NCBI GenBank assembly: GCA_951804985.1
Contig: OX638132.1
Location: 4,259,529-4,323,528, forward strand
DNA: 64,000 nt
Source of the DNA: Dryomyza anilis
Lineage: Eukaryota; Arthropoda; Insecta; Diptera; Dryomyzidae
Direction of reading: 5' to 3'
The notes below the pieces were generated by a model, which was not told the origin of the DNA, searched no databases, and saw nothing but the letters and a program-made list of their open reading frames with translations. Shown one piece after another: positions 12,376-24,571 of the stretch (its first letter is position 1; the number at the start of each line of letters is the position of its first letter). A program made the position numbers and the translations under genes.

Positions 12376-13410
12376 TTAATAGAGAGATCTTCGCAAAGGA
12401 ATATACAGTCAAATATAAAAACTAAATATGTAAAAAAACCACACTTCAACAAAAAAAAAAAATGTAAATGACAACGCGCTAAACGACCATGTAATCGCTT
12501 ACATTTTGTAATCGACACACACCAAAGCAAGCCGGCCGGCTGGCAGCCAAGCAGACAGCAGCCACCAGCATAAGTAAAAACCTGTAATTTGTGCTGCAAC
12601 TTTTGTGAACTTACATCATTGTTGTGTTGTTATTACGTTTGGCATTGAATTATGGCCAAAAGAGCACAGAAAGAAACAAGGAGAAAAAGCAGAAAAAGAG
12701 GAAAACTATGTTGTGTTTATAAAATAAACTCGAATGTGTGGAGACAGGTCTTGGAACTGCGCATAGTATAGAGCGAAGAGTAGGATGCACATTTCAGGTG
12801 CTCTGTGGGATAAGTGAAACTGGTTCAGTAAGTGTGGTTGGTTGGTCTGTCTGGTGCGACATGTATTTTAGTAGAGCATAAAGGGGCAGCTACATAGACA
12901 AAGTTTTTTTTGGATAATTGTTATTAATAGTTGATATAAACAAAACCACAGTAATGAACTTAAACCCTCTGGTGTTGTATTTCGACCTACTACATTTAAT
13001 TGTTTAAATTTTAATTGACCGCGCTTTTAGAGAAGATTTCTGGCAGTTGGCGGCTGTAAGATGAAAGTAATTGCGAAAAATTGTAGATGAGGTAAAAGTA
13101 AAAAATTATAAATGGTTTAAACTTTGAACTGGAATTGTGGCTTTACTTGTTTATAGCTTTACTAATTTTAATGAAATTAGAATAGGTATATTAAAATATA
13201 TTATTAACGTAGTTTTTTGATATTTTGCATATTCCACCTCTTTTATAATTTCCCTTATATTTTGTAAACCATGTTCGGGGAAGTCTCATTTTGTTTTTTT
13301 TTTTCTCACTTTCCTTACCACTGCTGTTTTAACTTTTTCGAATACTTCAAACATTGCAATATTCTTAATTTTAATTTTAAATAAATCGCGAAAAATAAAG
13401 CAAAAAGCCA

Positions 13411-13432
13411 TATATATATATATATATATATA
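13411..13432. repeat. (TA)n microsatellite
   Basis: About eleven TA units in the intron. Confidence 0.9.
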
Positions 13433-13824
13433 AGTGGTTAATGATGATGATGCTAAAAAGCGACAGAGAGTGACTCTTTTAAGTGCTGATCAAGCTGCAG
13501 ACTTTAAGTAAAAGAAAAAATAAATATAAAGAAGAAAAAAACTGTAACATAGATTTAACAAAATCGACCTACAAAATTATAATTGCGTTAATTAAACAGA
13601 TTGTAAACATTTGAGAAGTGTTGATACTTTATTTTCGGCTTTACGCAGAAAACTTGCAAGGCATTGAAAAACTCAAAGGACATGAATTGAAATATGATAT
13701 TGTAAATTATTGTGCAAACTTCAAAAACATAAATAACGTGAAAAATACTAAGTGAAGAATTTTATTATAAAACTACATATTTGCCAATATCTTTAAATAG
13801 TAAAACGGTAAAACGGTCATTATC

Positions 13825-14012
13825 CACAAAGTATTTCTTCCCAAAATCATTCTTCCCACAGTCACTCTTCCTAAAATTTTTCTCCTCAAAGTCACTCTCC
13901 TCAAAGTCACTCTTCCCAAAGTCACTCTCCCCAAAGTCACTCTTCCCAAAGTCATGCTACCCACAGTCAGTCTTCCCAAAGTTATTCTCACCAAAGTCAC
14001 TCTCCAATCCAC
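13825..14012 (+). repeat. 15-bp CACTCTTCCCAAAGT tandem repeat
   Basis: About twelve units of 15 bp, so the frame stays open on both strands, giving false FPKSL-type and VTLGR-type ORFs. A shorter related block is at 14380-14450. Similar TTCCCC repeats occur at 41785-41910 and 52590-53070. Confidence 0.85.
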
Positions 14013-15045
14013 TTCAAATATATTAAAAATAAAAAATAAAATTTCACGAGTTGACTGAGTCATGGATGACGACGACGATGAAGACAAAAAAAATACAAAA
14101 AATTGTCTGTTTGTTGGTTGCAGCGCAATTTTTTTTTTTGCACTCCTTACTGTTACCGCTTGACTGATTTTTGTCGCTTTTCCACTCTTGTTCGGTTTTG
14201 GTTTTTTCTTGTATTACAATCGACGACTCCATGTGACTCCACTAATTTAAGCGAATAGCGATGTAGAATACAGTGAATAATCACAGAAATTTGAATTTGG
14301 CATAAACTTGGAAGACAAAACTAAGTTCATTCGGAAATAATAACATATTTGCCAACATCTTTAAGTAGAAAAACGGTTCTCAATGTCATTATCCCCAAAG
14401 TCATTTTTTCCACAGTAACTCTTCCTAAAGTCGTTCTCTCCATTGTTATTCGCCCCATTCATTCGACATAACGAAAGTTTTACAAATTGGTTAATGGAAC
14501 TACCATTGACCCTGGAAATATTATCAAAAAGAGGGGTGTGTGATGACCATGCTATCACTTTCAAAAGTAGAGCTAGATTTCCAATGTGATCCCCCCTTCC
14601 TATGGAGTGCCAAAACCTATCACCTTAATTACAACTGATCTTTATGAACCGCAGTACATCTTTTAATTCAGTTTTCGAAATGTCTGCTGTGCTATTTAAG
14701 AATCGTCGTCCAATCATATACCAAGACTAAATTGTTTTAGAACTGTTCCAAATTGGTTGCAATTCAAAATACAATCGTTTTAGTTTTGGCTATAAGGAAA
14801 GAGTATTACCTATTGCGTAGAGTAGTAGGATAAACAAAAATGGAGCAATCTTGGAAAAAAGGTAGATAGAGCCAAATAAGAGGTATTACGAATTGATTTT
14901 TAAGAACAGGTAGAGAAAACATAGGACTCAAGAACAATTGGGAACATTTGGCACATTAAAATTGCATGGCTGTGAAATTTTGTGGGAGGCGAAAATCAGA
15001 CATTTCTTTTAGTGACTAATATTTTTAGACGAGCTCATAGCATGT

Positions 15046-15352
15046 AGCCGCGGTAGCTCAGTGGTTAGTGCGTTGGACTGCGAGCCGAAAGGTCGCCGGT
15101 TCAAGCCTAGACTGGAGCTAACAACATCTTGTCATAGAAACATTTTTCTATACCGCGCTACCTCTCGGCAGTAAATGGCAAACCTCCGAGAGTAAAAACA
15201 TTGCCTATGAAAAGCTCTCACCCGTCGTTCGAATTCGGCAATAAACTCTAGGTCCCACCACTTTGAGTACAAATATAACACGCACAGCTCAAAATGGTGG
15301 GAGAGCTCGGCCTAAGTTCTTATAGAACTGTAGTGCCAAACTATTATTATTA
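15046..15352 (+). mobile_element. tRNA-derived SINE, copy 1
   Basis: The head GCCGCGGTAGCTCAGTGG (box A) and GGTTCAAGCC (box B) form a tRNA-like pol III promoter. A conserved unrelated body (ACAACATCTT..., AAAATGGTG, GCTCGGCCTAAGTTCTTATA) and an ATT-rich tail follow. ATAGCAT flanks both ends, as expected for a target duplication. The body and tail exclude a simple tRNA gene. Confidence 0.85.
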
Positions 15353-17597
15353 TAGCATACATAAAAAATATATAGTTGGGTGAGACTATTTTAGATCAGG
15401 TACAAGTGATTCGTGGTCAAAGGGCTCCAAAATAAATGAAATATTGAATATGTTTTCAAGTAAAAATTAGGAATTTTTGTGGAAAATTAAAAAATAAAAC
15501 AATGGCAACAACAACTTTCGCAAAATCTTGAGTTGATGCAGTTTTTACATTTTGCTTTTGGTTCTTTCTTCAATGCACATAATGCTTATTGTGTTTATTG
15601 GAGAAGGAAAACTTAGGCGACTTTAAATGTAGAATCTGCAGAGAAAGATCGCTGTTGAAGGGGCTTGACGTAATTTTAAATAAATATCAAGTTTTAAAAG
15701 TCAAATAACATGGAATCAAAATTTGTGTGACTAAATTTTGACGTCAAATTTTCGTTTCGTGGTTCGTTTTGAAATACAGAAAGTGGGTATAAGTATTACA
15801 GAGAACATTAGTTTTTCAGTCGCACGGCTACGTTTGTGAAACAATCACCTTGCGTCTGCCGCCCTTAAACCTATAATCCTTTCCTACGATCCACACTGTA
15901 TATTTCCTGAATAGACGGGGCTGAATAGAGCTCTACCTTAATAACAGATACTATGTAACTAGTAATGATTACTATTAAAACGAGTATCTCTATAACAAGT
16001 CTGCGGTGAACGAGTACCTGAAATATTAGCCACTCTTTGCTGCAACACTTGCAATGAGGCGGCACTAGCTCCACCAGCAGCACTCTACAACTTCACTCGT
16101 TTTCAATGGTGATTACGTTATATTGTTGCCGACTGGGCTGGTGGCTGATGCGCTGTTGGTCTGGTTTGGGTCTGGGACTGAAACTGAGACAGACTGAAAC
16201 TGGGCGGTTGTTGGCTGATGGCATTGACATTAGAATCGCTCAACTGGTTTCTTCAAGGTTCTCGAGCTCGCAGTCGGGTAGTGCTGGCGCTGGTGCGATG
16301 GGTTGCCAGTCAACCAGTCCACCAGCCAGTCAACCGATCGGTCGACAGTGCAGACAAGAAGACAACAGACAGCCATCCAGCCAGAGTTAGCAGAAGACAG
16401 CAATAACAACAACAAACACGTTAAGTTGGCAATGTGTTTGTGTTGCTGCTTCTTTTGCTTATATTGGCGTTGGTTATAAATTGTTGGTAATGAATGAAAA
16501 TTGGTGAAAATTGCAATTTTGCTTTTGCATGGAATTTTGTCGAAGGGGAGAAACATTAATGAACGCTTAGTTTTGCACTGCTGATTTCAACGTTGGAAAA
16601 TGTTACAAATGATTGGGGTGGATTTTGATTAGAGAATTGAAAACTTTAGGATGCTTTAAGAATATTGTTGAATTGTAAAAGAATTCGAAATTGAGTTGAG
16701 AAGAATTAACGCTACGGTGGAATTATGTTCACCAGCTCTACTTTTAACAATCTTTGAAACGGAAATGTGGCACGGCGTTGTCATAGGAAGTAAATTCATT
16801 ACACCAGCTATTAAAACATTACTACTCAAAAACTTCCCATGTGATATACAAGAAAATTAACACAGCGTTGTTCTATAAAGTGTTACGTTAACACGTCATA
16901 GCTACTTTTAGGCTTATCACTGAACTTTTTGAATAGAACAATTTCAAATTGTATTTAACAGCCAGATATTGTATCTCTATATGAGTGAGTGCTATCACAT
17001 GTCAGTGCTCTCATATCGTCAGAAAAGTTGTATTTCATATTTTCACACATTCCCGTCAAGCTCTTACGTTGATTTTGATGGATCTTACGTTCTACGACTC
17101 TCGAAAACATGTCGTGTTACCAGCAAACCAATTTCAGATACATGTTTTTTTTTTTTAATTTAGAAGTTACGAAATTTTTAATCTGGCAATACTTATTACA
17201 GCAATAAATCGAGACTTGATTCGAGAATCGAATATCATCGATTCGGTAAACAAAAAACAGCTGTTCTGAATAAGTTGGCAAAATTGTGTTGAAGAGAAAT
17301 GTGTAGTGTACTAAAAAATTATTTAAGATTGTTTTGCATCCTTTTTAGGTGCAATTAGTGCTTTTTTTTCGTGAAAATTTTAATGAACGAAGCCAAAAAA
17401 CTGCGGTCTAATTAGACACAACATTTGTGCGATTTAGTTTTATGAAATACACATCATCGGCGCAAACCAAAAATTCAAAAAGTCAGTCACACAGGCGTAA
17501 ATTATCGAGACACAATATCTGGCTGTAAGTCTTATATATAGTTAAAACAAATTTTAAAAGTTTAATTAAACACACAACAATATTATATACTACTCAC

Positions 17598-17719
17598 TTA
17601 AAGCCTTTGTCATCGTCGATGCCATTGACAACAACACCATTTGTGTTGCTGACTTGATCCTCCTTTTTTAAGCCGTTCGTGTCAAATGGAGAATTTGCTT
17701 TTTCCTTATCGTCATGTGA
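17598..17719 (-). CDS. pum: Pumilio, fifth coding exon (residues 472-511 plus split Asn)
   Basis: The exon reads SHDDKEKANSPFDTNGLKKE, then DQVSNTNGVVVNGIDDDKGF, closely matching the Drosophila DDKEKANSPFDTNGLKK...NGIDDDKGF block. The acceptor is GCAG just above 17719 and the donor is GTGAGT starting at 17597. It leaves two bases (AA) that combine with the first T of the next exon to give Asn, reproducing the family sequence KGFNRTPGS. The segment is acidic/basic mixed and predicted disordered. Its strong conservation compared with the neighbouring Gln/Ala repeats marks it as a functional linear region. Confidence 0.94.
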
Positions 17720-17817
17720 CTGCAATTAGTGAAAAAGGGCACATAAAATAAAAACCCGTTCAATACAACAAACATGTTGTAAATAAGGCCGACAAAAAAA
17801 TGCCATTACACACGCAC

Positions 17818-17953
17818 CTTATCGTTGTCATCGAATTTTAAAGCCCTCAAACGTGGTTCCAGGCCGGAAAGTGGACTCTCCTTGTTGGTGGGGGAACCAC
17901 CCAGTACATATTCAACCATTTTAACACCCAGACCACTGGTGGAATCACGTGGA
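17818..17953 (-). CDS. pum: Pumilio, fourth coding exon (residues 426-471)
   Basis: After completing the split Ser codon this 136-bp exon reads PRDSTSGLGVKMVEYVLGG, then SPTNKESPLSGLEPRLRALK and FDDNDK. It is collinear with the conserved VEYV-GSPTNK-LSGLEP-LKFDDNDK region of Drosophila Pumilio. The acceptor is TTTTAG just above 17953; the donor is GTGCGT starting at 17817. It is flanked by short introns of 58 and 98 bp, which contrast with the giant introns elsewhere in the gene. It ends in phase 0. Confidence 0.94.
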
Positions 17954-18011
17954 CTAAAAGAAATAAAACAAAATTTCAATTAAATCAGAAAGTTAAGAAT
18001 TTTTAATCTAC

Positions 18012-18256
18012 CTCAAGATTCCTGCATTGCCGCTGGCATTCGTATCGGGCGGCTGCGGAAATGTGCGCGGACGCGGCGGTGCCAAAATGTTTTCACCCTG
18101 CGTTGACCATGTGGAGTCCTTCCACACTGGATGATCGGCAACGCCTGGTATGTGCAATGGATTCAGCGCATTGCCGGAGACGCCGGCGGAGGGGCCACTC
18201 TTGCCATCGGATTTTTCCCATAGTTTTTTGGCAGTTGATGGCAGTTGGTTGGAGAT
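18012..18256 (-). CDS. pum: Pumilio, third coding exon (residues 345-425)
   Basis: The exon begins ISNQLPSTAKKLWEKSDGK and continues through HPVWKDSTWSTQGENILAPP to NASGNAGIL. This matches the Drosophila segment around LWEKSDGK, WKDHTWSTQGENIL and SGNAGILSPRDS. The acceptor is TTTTAG with the first exon base at 18256. The donor is GTAGAT beginning at 18011. The 245-bp length leaves two bases (AG), which join the first base of the next exon to make the Ser of SPRDS. It is separated from exon 2 by a 33-kb intron. Confidence 0.94.
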
Positions 18257-19334
18257 CTAAAATATAAAAAATCATTTTTTTTTAATTTAATAAAATGTTG
18301 CATATTTGAAAATCCATAATTGAAATTTATTATTAATTTTGATATTGATATTAATTTTGAGAATGACAATAAAACTGTAATACTCAAAAATAGTAGTAGA
18401 AAAATGCTACTAAAAAAATGGCCTACTCGAAGGAATTAATTTTGCCAATATTTCTGACATTAAGTCCAATCATCGTAGTCAAGACATAGTTGAGAAAAAG
18501 TTTGTAAATGAAAAATCACTTCAATCTTGATTGAATTCCGCCGCTGTTGCCGTCGTAAAGTTCCGCTTTTCGATAGAACATTTTTTACAAAAAAAATTGA
18601 ATAAAAGGCGCACAACGGACGGAAGTACGTTGCAAAAAAAAAAAAAAAAGAGATACTCATATTGTGGTGCTGCTACTTTATTGATGAAAAGCGCGATGAG
18701 CAGCACAAGCCGCAACAAAATTCAGTCATTCAACTAAGTCAGGTGGTATCTGTGAGAAGATGATGTGCTTGACAAGAGCTAGGTGGTTGGGGTCATATTT
18801 GACCCAGATGACAAACTTTTGTAGGCAAAGCAACTGCAAGCTCTGCTGCATAGACTAGTCCTTGCCGGTATCCTTGTAAAATGTGTTTTTTTTTTTGTGG
18901 AGTAAAATAATTGCATTTCTCAGTAAAGTCAAGTTAGCGCGGAGGAAAGTGGATTTGTTGGTTGACGGAAATTCAGAAATTATGGTTGCAGTTCATGAAT
19001 TCTTAACAACAACAACAAAAAAAAAAGAGTTGAAGGCTATGTGCTGCAGAGTTCATAATCATCCGTCTAGGTGGTTCTGATGGAATTAAATATGATTTTC
19101 CCAACGCGTATTACACAAATTTAAGCGGATATTAAATTGAAAGTATTTAAAAAAAACACTGTAGTAGTTTCCACATGCATCTCTGTGTTAAAGTAGGGAT
19201 TCCATGTTTTCGAAAGAGTAATTTATCACAATTCAAATTGAGAAAAATGAAAATGTTTTCAGTGACAAAAACCCTTTGGGATAACGGTTACGATTCTGGT
19301 TTCAAGATCTTTATAATAGCGATTTCGGGAACAC

Positions 19335-20495
19335 ATACACGCCTAGCCTGAAACACTTTCAACCCAAAAGTTGTGGGAGAACTTAAATTTTTTTATGAAT
19401 ATGTTTCGGACATCCCCCTGAGTATTTTAATACCAAAATAAAAAAAATCGTAGGCACGTTTTTTTAAATATCGCGGTTTCAATTTTTTTTGTGCGGTTTT
19501 TTAAGGTTTTTTTTTTGCTCAAACTATTAACTTTAGCCACTGAAACAACCCATACAAATTTCACATAATTTGTCCATCGTTATGGATCAAAAATACACGG
19601 ATTACATGCACAAAAGTATGTACCAAACAAACCAATCCGCGATATTGAATAGTTGAGAAGATATTACAAATCAAAGTTAAATTTTCTTGAAAATTTTGTC
19701 AAAAAAACGTTCATCTTTTAGTAAACCATAAAGAATTGAGTTTTAACTTATCAATTTGAGCCACATTTTCTAAAAGTAGACTATATTAGCTACATTATTG
19801 TAGTGGATTTTTCCAAAGATATTGTGACTTTACCTTGTAATTATTACATATTTTAAAATAAAATAATTAAAAATATACACTAGATTTTCCGTTTTTTTAT
19901 CACAATATCTTTTGAAATAATCGCAACAGTAGGTAAAATGTTTATTGCAGCTTTTAGCTAATAAAGTCTACTTTTAGAAAATGTGGTTCAAATTTGCAAA
20001 GTTAAAGGTTTTTTTAAAGGTTTTTTGACCAAATTTTCAAGAAAATTTGACTTTGATGTGTAATATCTTCTCAACTATTAAAGATAGCGGATTGGTTTTT
20101 AGTTTGTTTGGTACATACTTTTATGCACGTTAATAGACCATTTATGGTATTTAAGAATATAATGCTCAAAAAAGGACTATTTTTGAAAAACCTATATTTT
20201 CGCACTTGTTACCACTAATTATGACCCATAACGGTGGACAAATTATGTGAAATTTGTATGGGTTATTTTAGTGGCTAAAATTAATAGTTTGAGCAAAAAA
20301 AAAAAGAAAAAAGTTATTTTCAGAAAAATATTTTCAAAAAACTGCACAAAAAAATTGAAATCGCGATATTATTCAAATGATTTTTTTATTTTTTAGTCTT
20401 AAAATACTCGGGGGAGATGTCCGAAACATATTCTTAAAACGTTTAAGTTCTCCCACTACTTTTGGGTTGAAAGTGGTTCAGGCTAGTCGTGCATA
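19335..20495. mobile_element. 1.15-kb foldback element
   Basis: The two halves are inverted copies of about 500 bp around an AT-rich centre near 19870-19900. The outer ends are CTAGCCTGAAACACTTTCAA on the left and TTGAAAGTGGTTCAGGCTAG on the right. Inner blocks such as TTCACATAATTTGTCCA also pair. The right arm has about 100 extra bases near 20135-20235. No transposase is present. As part of pum pre-mRNA it would form a long hairpin. Confidence 0.8.
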
Positions 20496-20579
20496 TACAT
20501 TTTAAAAGTGTTCCTATTCCGAATACATAACGAAACCTGTTCCCATTTATGATCCTCCTTATTAAATGATTTATGTATG

Positions 20580-21047
20580 TAGCGTCGGTAGATCAAGGTT
20601 AGTGCGTTGGACTGCGAGCCGAAAGGTCCCCGGTTCAAGCCTGGATTGGGGTTAACAACATCTTTTCATAGAAACATTTTTCTATACCGCGCTACATCTC
20701 GGCAGTAAATGGCAAACCTACTGGAGTAAAACATTGCATATGAAAAAAGCTCTCACTCGCCGTCACCAATAAACTGTAGGTCCCCCCACTTTGAGTACAA
20801 ATATAACACGCACAGCTCAAAATGGTGAGAGAGCTCGGCCTAAGTTCTTAAGGCGAGTTTACACGATAGAGAAAATAGCTAGAGATAGAGCAAAATAGAC
20901 CAAAAAATCTCATAGAGTTGTGTAAACACTACATAGAATTCCACGGTAGGGAGCTCTACGGTAGATTTTTGTTCTCTATCTCTAGCTAATTTCTCTATCG
21001 TGTATTCGAGCCTTTATAGGACTGTAGCGCCAAACTATAATTATTAT
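20580..21047 (+). mobile_element. tRNA-derived SINE, copy 2, interrupted by a MITE
   Basis: It is the same SINE as at 15046, with a damaged box A (GGTAGATCAAGGTTAG) and intact box B. Its sequence breaks at CTAAGTTCTTA (20850) and resumes as TTATAGGACTGTAG (21014) around the MITE. TTATGTA at 20571 and 21044 is a likely target duplication. Confidence 0.82.
20851..21013. mobile_element. 163-bp MITE with TTA duplication inserted in a SINE
   Basis: The ends AGGCGAGTTTACACGATAGA and TCTATCGTGTATTCGAGCCT are inverted; inner CTAGAGATAGAG/CTCTATCTCTAG extend the stem. TTA flanks at 20848-20850 and 21014-21016 are explained by duplication of the SINE's single TTA. This suits a PIF/Harbinger-type MITE. 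Confidence 0.88.
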
Positions 21048-22843
21048 GTACTGTCGGCGTGCGAAAAAAATATTTAATTAATATTAAATTTCTTTGTTAT
21101 TACCATTTTATTTGTTACAAATTTCATAAGGAATATCTCAATATCTAATTTCTTAATTTCATTCAATTTGCAATTTTTTTCAATTTCAAATTTAAAAATC
21201 TTGATTTTTATTTGGAATTTTCTCAATTTCGAATGGAATAATCTCAATTTTTTTTCGTATTTTTTTCAATATTAATTGTAAAATCCCAATTTCATTTGGA
21301 AAATTCAATTTATAATGAAATATTTCAATTTAATTTGTAATTTTCTCAATTTAAAAAATAATTCTAAACACAATAATACGTCACGAAATATGCAGTATAT
21401 AAATATGCGTTTTATTTTGTTATGTCAAATTTTCAAAATTTTCAGTTCAGTCGCTCAGAAGCATTCGTTAAAGGCGGTGTTTAAAACATGTTTTTTAACC
21501 CTATTAAGTTTGCCGAGTCAAATACACACCAGAAGTTTCCCCGTAATGCGTTTCTTTTTGCACCTAGCTCCATTCCACATTTCAGTATTAAATTGTATAT
21601 CGCTGCGTGTATTTCTTTGAATTTTAATCAAACTTTAAAAAATATTTCGAAAAAAATTTCAGTACGATAAAGTTTGAAAATTTGTTTTGAAAATTTGACA
21701 ACAAAACATCGCGAACCTATATTTTAAGAAAAAAAAAAGTAAGAGATTAATTAAAGTTTTAACTTACGTTCGAAACACTTTTTAGATAACAGAAATTTCT
21801 TTTTGGTTTTTTGAAAAAACTCATATCTGGACACTGATATTTTTTTCCAATTATCCGTTGTTCATATTTTATTTTGGGATAAAATTTGCATCTGTAGCAT
21901 GTCGAAACCGTGCGAGAAATTGCGATATAAAGTACAAAAATGCAAAAATGGCTAAATAACAAAAACGCAGAAAGAATCAGGATGGATATCAAAACCTATT
22001 TATTCAGTATATCAAAACCTTCTAGAAATTATAAGTTTCATTTCGGTGAAATTCAACAACCCACCCAAAGTAGAACAGTGTAAACAAAAAATCTCTATTT
22101 TATAATTTCAAAAGGGTCGCAGGAAACATATAAGAGTTAAAAAAGGGGTCGCGACAACAAAAAGGTTGGGAACAACTGCTATAAGAATTAAGTTTAACTA
22201 TTCTGCACAAATTGGATCAAGTAAGCAAATTCTGGATCAAATTCTGTAAAATAACGTTTTTATTGTATTTTAAATTATTCGTTGCTTGTCTGTCTGCTCG
22301 GTTCAAATTTTGTAATTGATTTTTAACTACCTTCACAATGAGCTACAGACTTGAGATTTTAAATATTTCTTCGAACTGGATGGCAATGAAATATTATCGT
22401 TTTCTTGCCATCCGTTTCGTCATGGTTCTATCGCCATGGTTCCATATTAAAAACACTTTGAAACATGAATATTTTTCACTTTAATAATATTAGGCCTTTC
22501 AAATTTTGTCAGACGAAAATATAACTGACACAAAAAAATATTTTTTATGGTTTGAAATGGATCCTTAAAGTTCACATTAAAAACGATTTATATTAAAAAT
22601 ATTTTTTATTTCATATTTTTTTGTAACATTCACTTTTGTTTGAAATCATTGAAGAAACTTATATATTGATGGCAATGTGTGGTTTAATTTGACCCAATTT
22701 GTATAGAAATAGGGATATGTTTGCTATTTGTGCAGAAGTATTAACTAAATTATCTAGTGATGTAAATTCGAAATGGACACAAATTACAATTTCCCACATT
22801 ACTTATGTCCCACTTCACCCACTACTTATTTGTCCCACTACTA

Positions 22844-23400
22844 AAGGGTTTTTCAATAAGAGCGCTACAAAAGTATTTTTCAAGGGTTTTTTCAACAGGG
22901 ACGCTACAAAAGTAGAGTGACAGGGACAGCAAACGACGCCATATTTCTTGCCGCTCTTTTGACATTTCTCTTCAGTAAGGTTTGCCATTTCATGATGGAA
23001 AGATATACGAGCCAACAACGAGTCTAAATTATTACTACCGAAATTCGAATTCGTTTATGTTACCATCACACCCAGAAAAAAATACTGTATAAATAATAGT
23101 TTTTTACTATTAAAAATATTCAATTGGATAAATTATTATTTTAATCGGAAAATACCATTAAATACTAGAAAATACCATGACATTGCAATTGTGTTTATAT
23201 GAAAGTTTTTATTTTTTGTATACTATTAAATCAATAATTGTCCTATTGACCAATTTTAATGGGATTTGAGGGAATTTTTTTCTGGGTGCATGAAATGGCA
23301 AACCTTACTGAAGAGAAATGTCAAAAGAGCGGCCAGACATATGGCGTCGTTTGCTGTCCCTGTCGCTCTACTTTTGTAGCGTCCCTGTTGAAAAACCCTT
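22844..23400. mobile_element. Foldback MITE with TA duplication, containing a nested MITE
   Basis: The termini AAGGGTTTTTCAATAAGAGC and CAGGGACGC.../...GTTGAAAAACCCTT are inverted and flanked by TA (22842-22843, 23401-23402), as in Tc1/mariner-type MITEs. Both arms contain the same segment, read as MANLTEEKCQKSG on opposite strands. It is split by the element at 23069-23288. Confidence 0.8.
23069..23288. mobile_element. 220-bp CACCCAG MITE nested in a foldback
   Basis: The ends CACCCAGAAAAAAAT and ATTTTTTTCTGGGTG are perfect inverted repeats. The empty site is visible in the sister copy (CCATCATGAAATGG near 43393), so the boundaries are secure. Only CA is clearly duplicated. Confidence 0.8.
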
Positions 23401-24194
23401 TACTTTGTCTTGCAATAATATTAAAAAGAGCACATTTTATAATTAATGGTATTAACAGTTATTGTAATAATCCTATTGATTCATTGTAGTAGTATATAGT
23501 AAAAACAATTATTTTTGCGAGATTAAAAAAAAAACGGTAGACGAACGAATTTACTAAATATACAAGTTGAAAAACTTTTTCTATCTGCCACGCCTCATTT
23601 ATTGTTTAACAATCGTAACAAATGATTTAAGTGTAATATGTAAAAAAAAGTAGTTACATCAATGACAACCATACCTTTCTGGTAACTTGCAAACACTTGA
23701 CAGGCAAGAAAAAAAATCAAGTGGTTGGTGGGGGAGAAAAAAAACAAAGAGGACTTAAAGGTGCTTGAGTTGGTTTAAAAAAAACGTTGTAATACTTTGA
23801 TAAAAGGTAACAAAATGTGTGTTTGCTTCGTAATGTTCTAAATTGTTTTTTCTTATACTCGGTCGTTGGTTGTTTCCGCCCTTTTGTGTTGTTGTACTTG
23901 TTGTTGTTGCAGTTATTATGCCGGCTACCTTTAAAACATTCCATTGCAAAGAGTTCAATGAAACATAGTAAGCAACAACAGCAATAAGAAGAACTGCAAA
24001 AATACAGCAACATCGGTCGCCAACATTTTGCAGCGCAGCAACATGTTATATTGTAGCTATTGCTGCTGCTACTTTTGCTATTGCTACTGCTGCGGATTTA
24101 ATTGTTGCTGTCTATTGCTGTGATCGGTATTTGTTCGTATGTTGTTTTTTTATTTTTAATGGAGTTATCTATATTATTCTAGAATAAGATAGAA

Positions 24195-24455
24195 CATATC
24201 GCATATTGTTGTACAACCAACTTATTCGGTTCTCTCAACCGCTTAGTCGGTTCTTATAATCAAAAGTAAAAAGGTTTAGACAATTGCTGACAGTTTTAGA
24301 ACAATTTTTAGTGCATATAGCCTAATATTTCAATCGCCGGCAATCAATTCCGTCAATAAATTAGTAGAACATTCATTTTAACCGAATGCAGTTGGTTGTG
24401 ATAACGAACCTTTACGTTCGTCCAAACTCATCTCAACAGAGGATTTCTCTATGTG
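24195..24455. mobile_element. Single-arm copy of the long inverted-repeat element
   Basis: It contains AACCAACTTATTCGGTTCTC and CAACCGCTTAGTCGGTTCTT and ends near GAGGATTTCTCTATGTGC, collinear with the right arm at 6990-7310. Confidence 0.6.
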
Positions 24456-24571
24456 CAGTAGTTTGAACAAACAGAGGAAAGTATTCGCTTTACAGTAAAT
24501 TAACCCATTATAAACCGATTCCAGTCACTCTTATGACACGATTTTTTCTATATTCTTTTCTTATATAGTAG

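Larger units (their letters stand above)
10956..17597 (-). other. pum intron between exons 5 and 6 (6.6 kb)
   Basis: The intron is bounded by GTGAGT at 17597 and CCAG above 10955. It contains degenerate GGTGAGT repeats, a TA microsatellite, 15-bp TTCCC repeats and a SINE, each listed separately. Nothing else is recognised in 11030-11965, 12380-13405, 14450-15040 or 15360-17590. The last range includes a GC-richer, CAGCCA-rich low-complexity patch at 16100-16420. Confidence 0.75.

Noticed and set aside
13773..14087. Overlapping ORFs on both strands (VTLGR and FPKSL repeats)
   Set aside because: A 15-bp minisatellite keeps frames open on both strands.
15046..15120. tRNA gene
   Set aside because: The A and B boxes belong to a SINE: the same 300-bp body, tail and target duplications recur at four other sites, and the tRNA-like fold is imperfect.
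22815..23489. Conserved HEMANLTEEKCQKSG ORFs as a small gene family
   Set aside because: Each copy lies in an arm of a TA-flanked foldback MITE, so the conservation is explained by the element.
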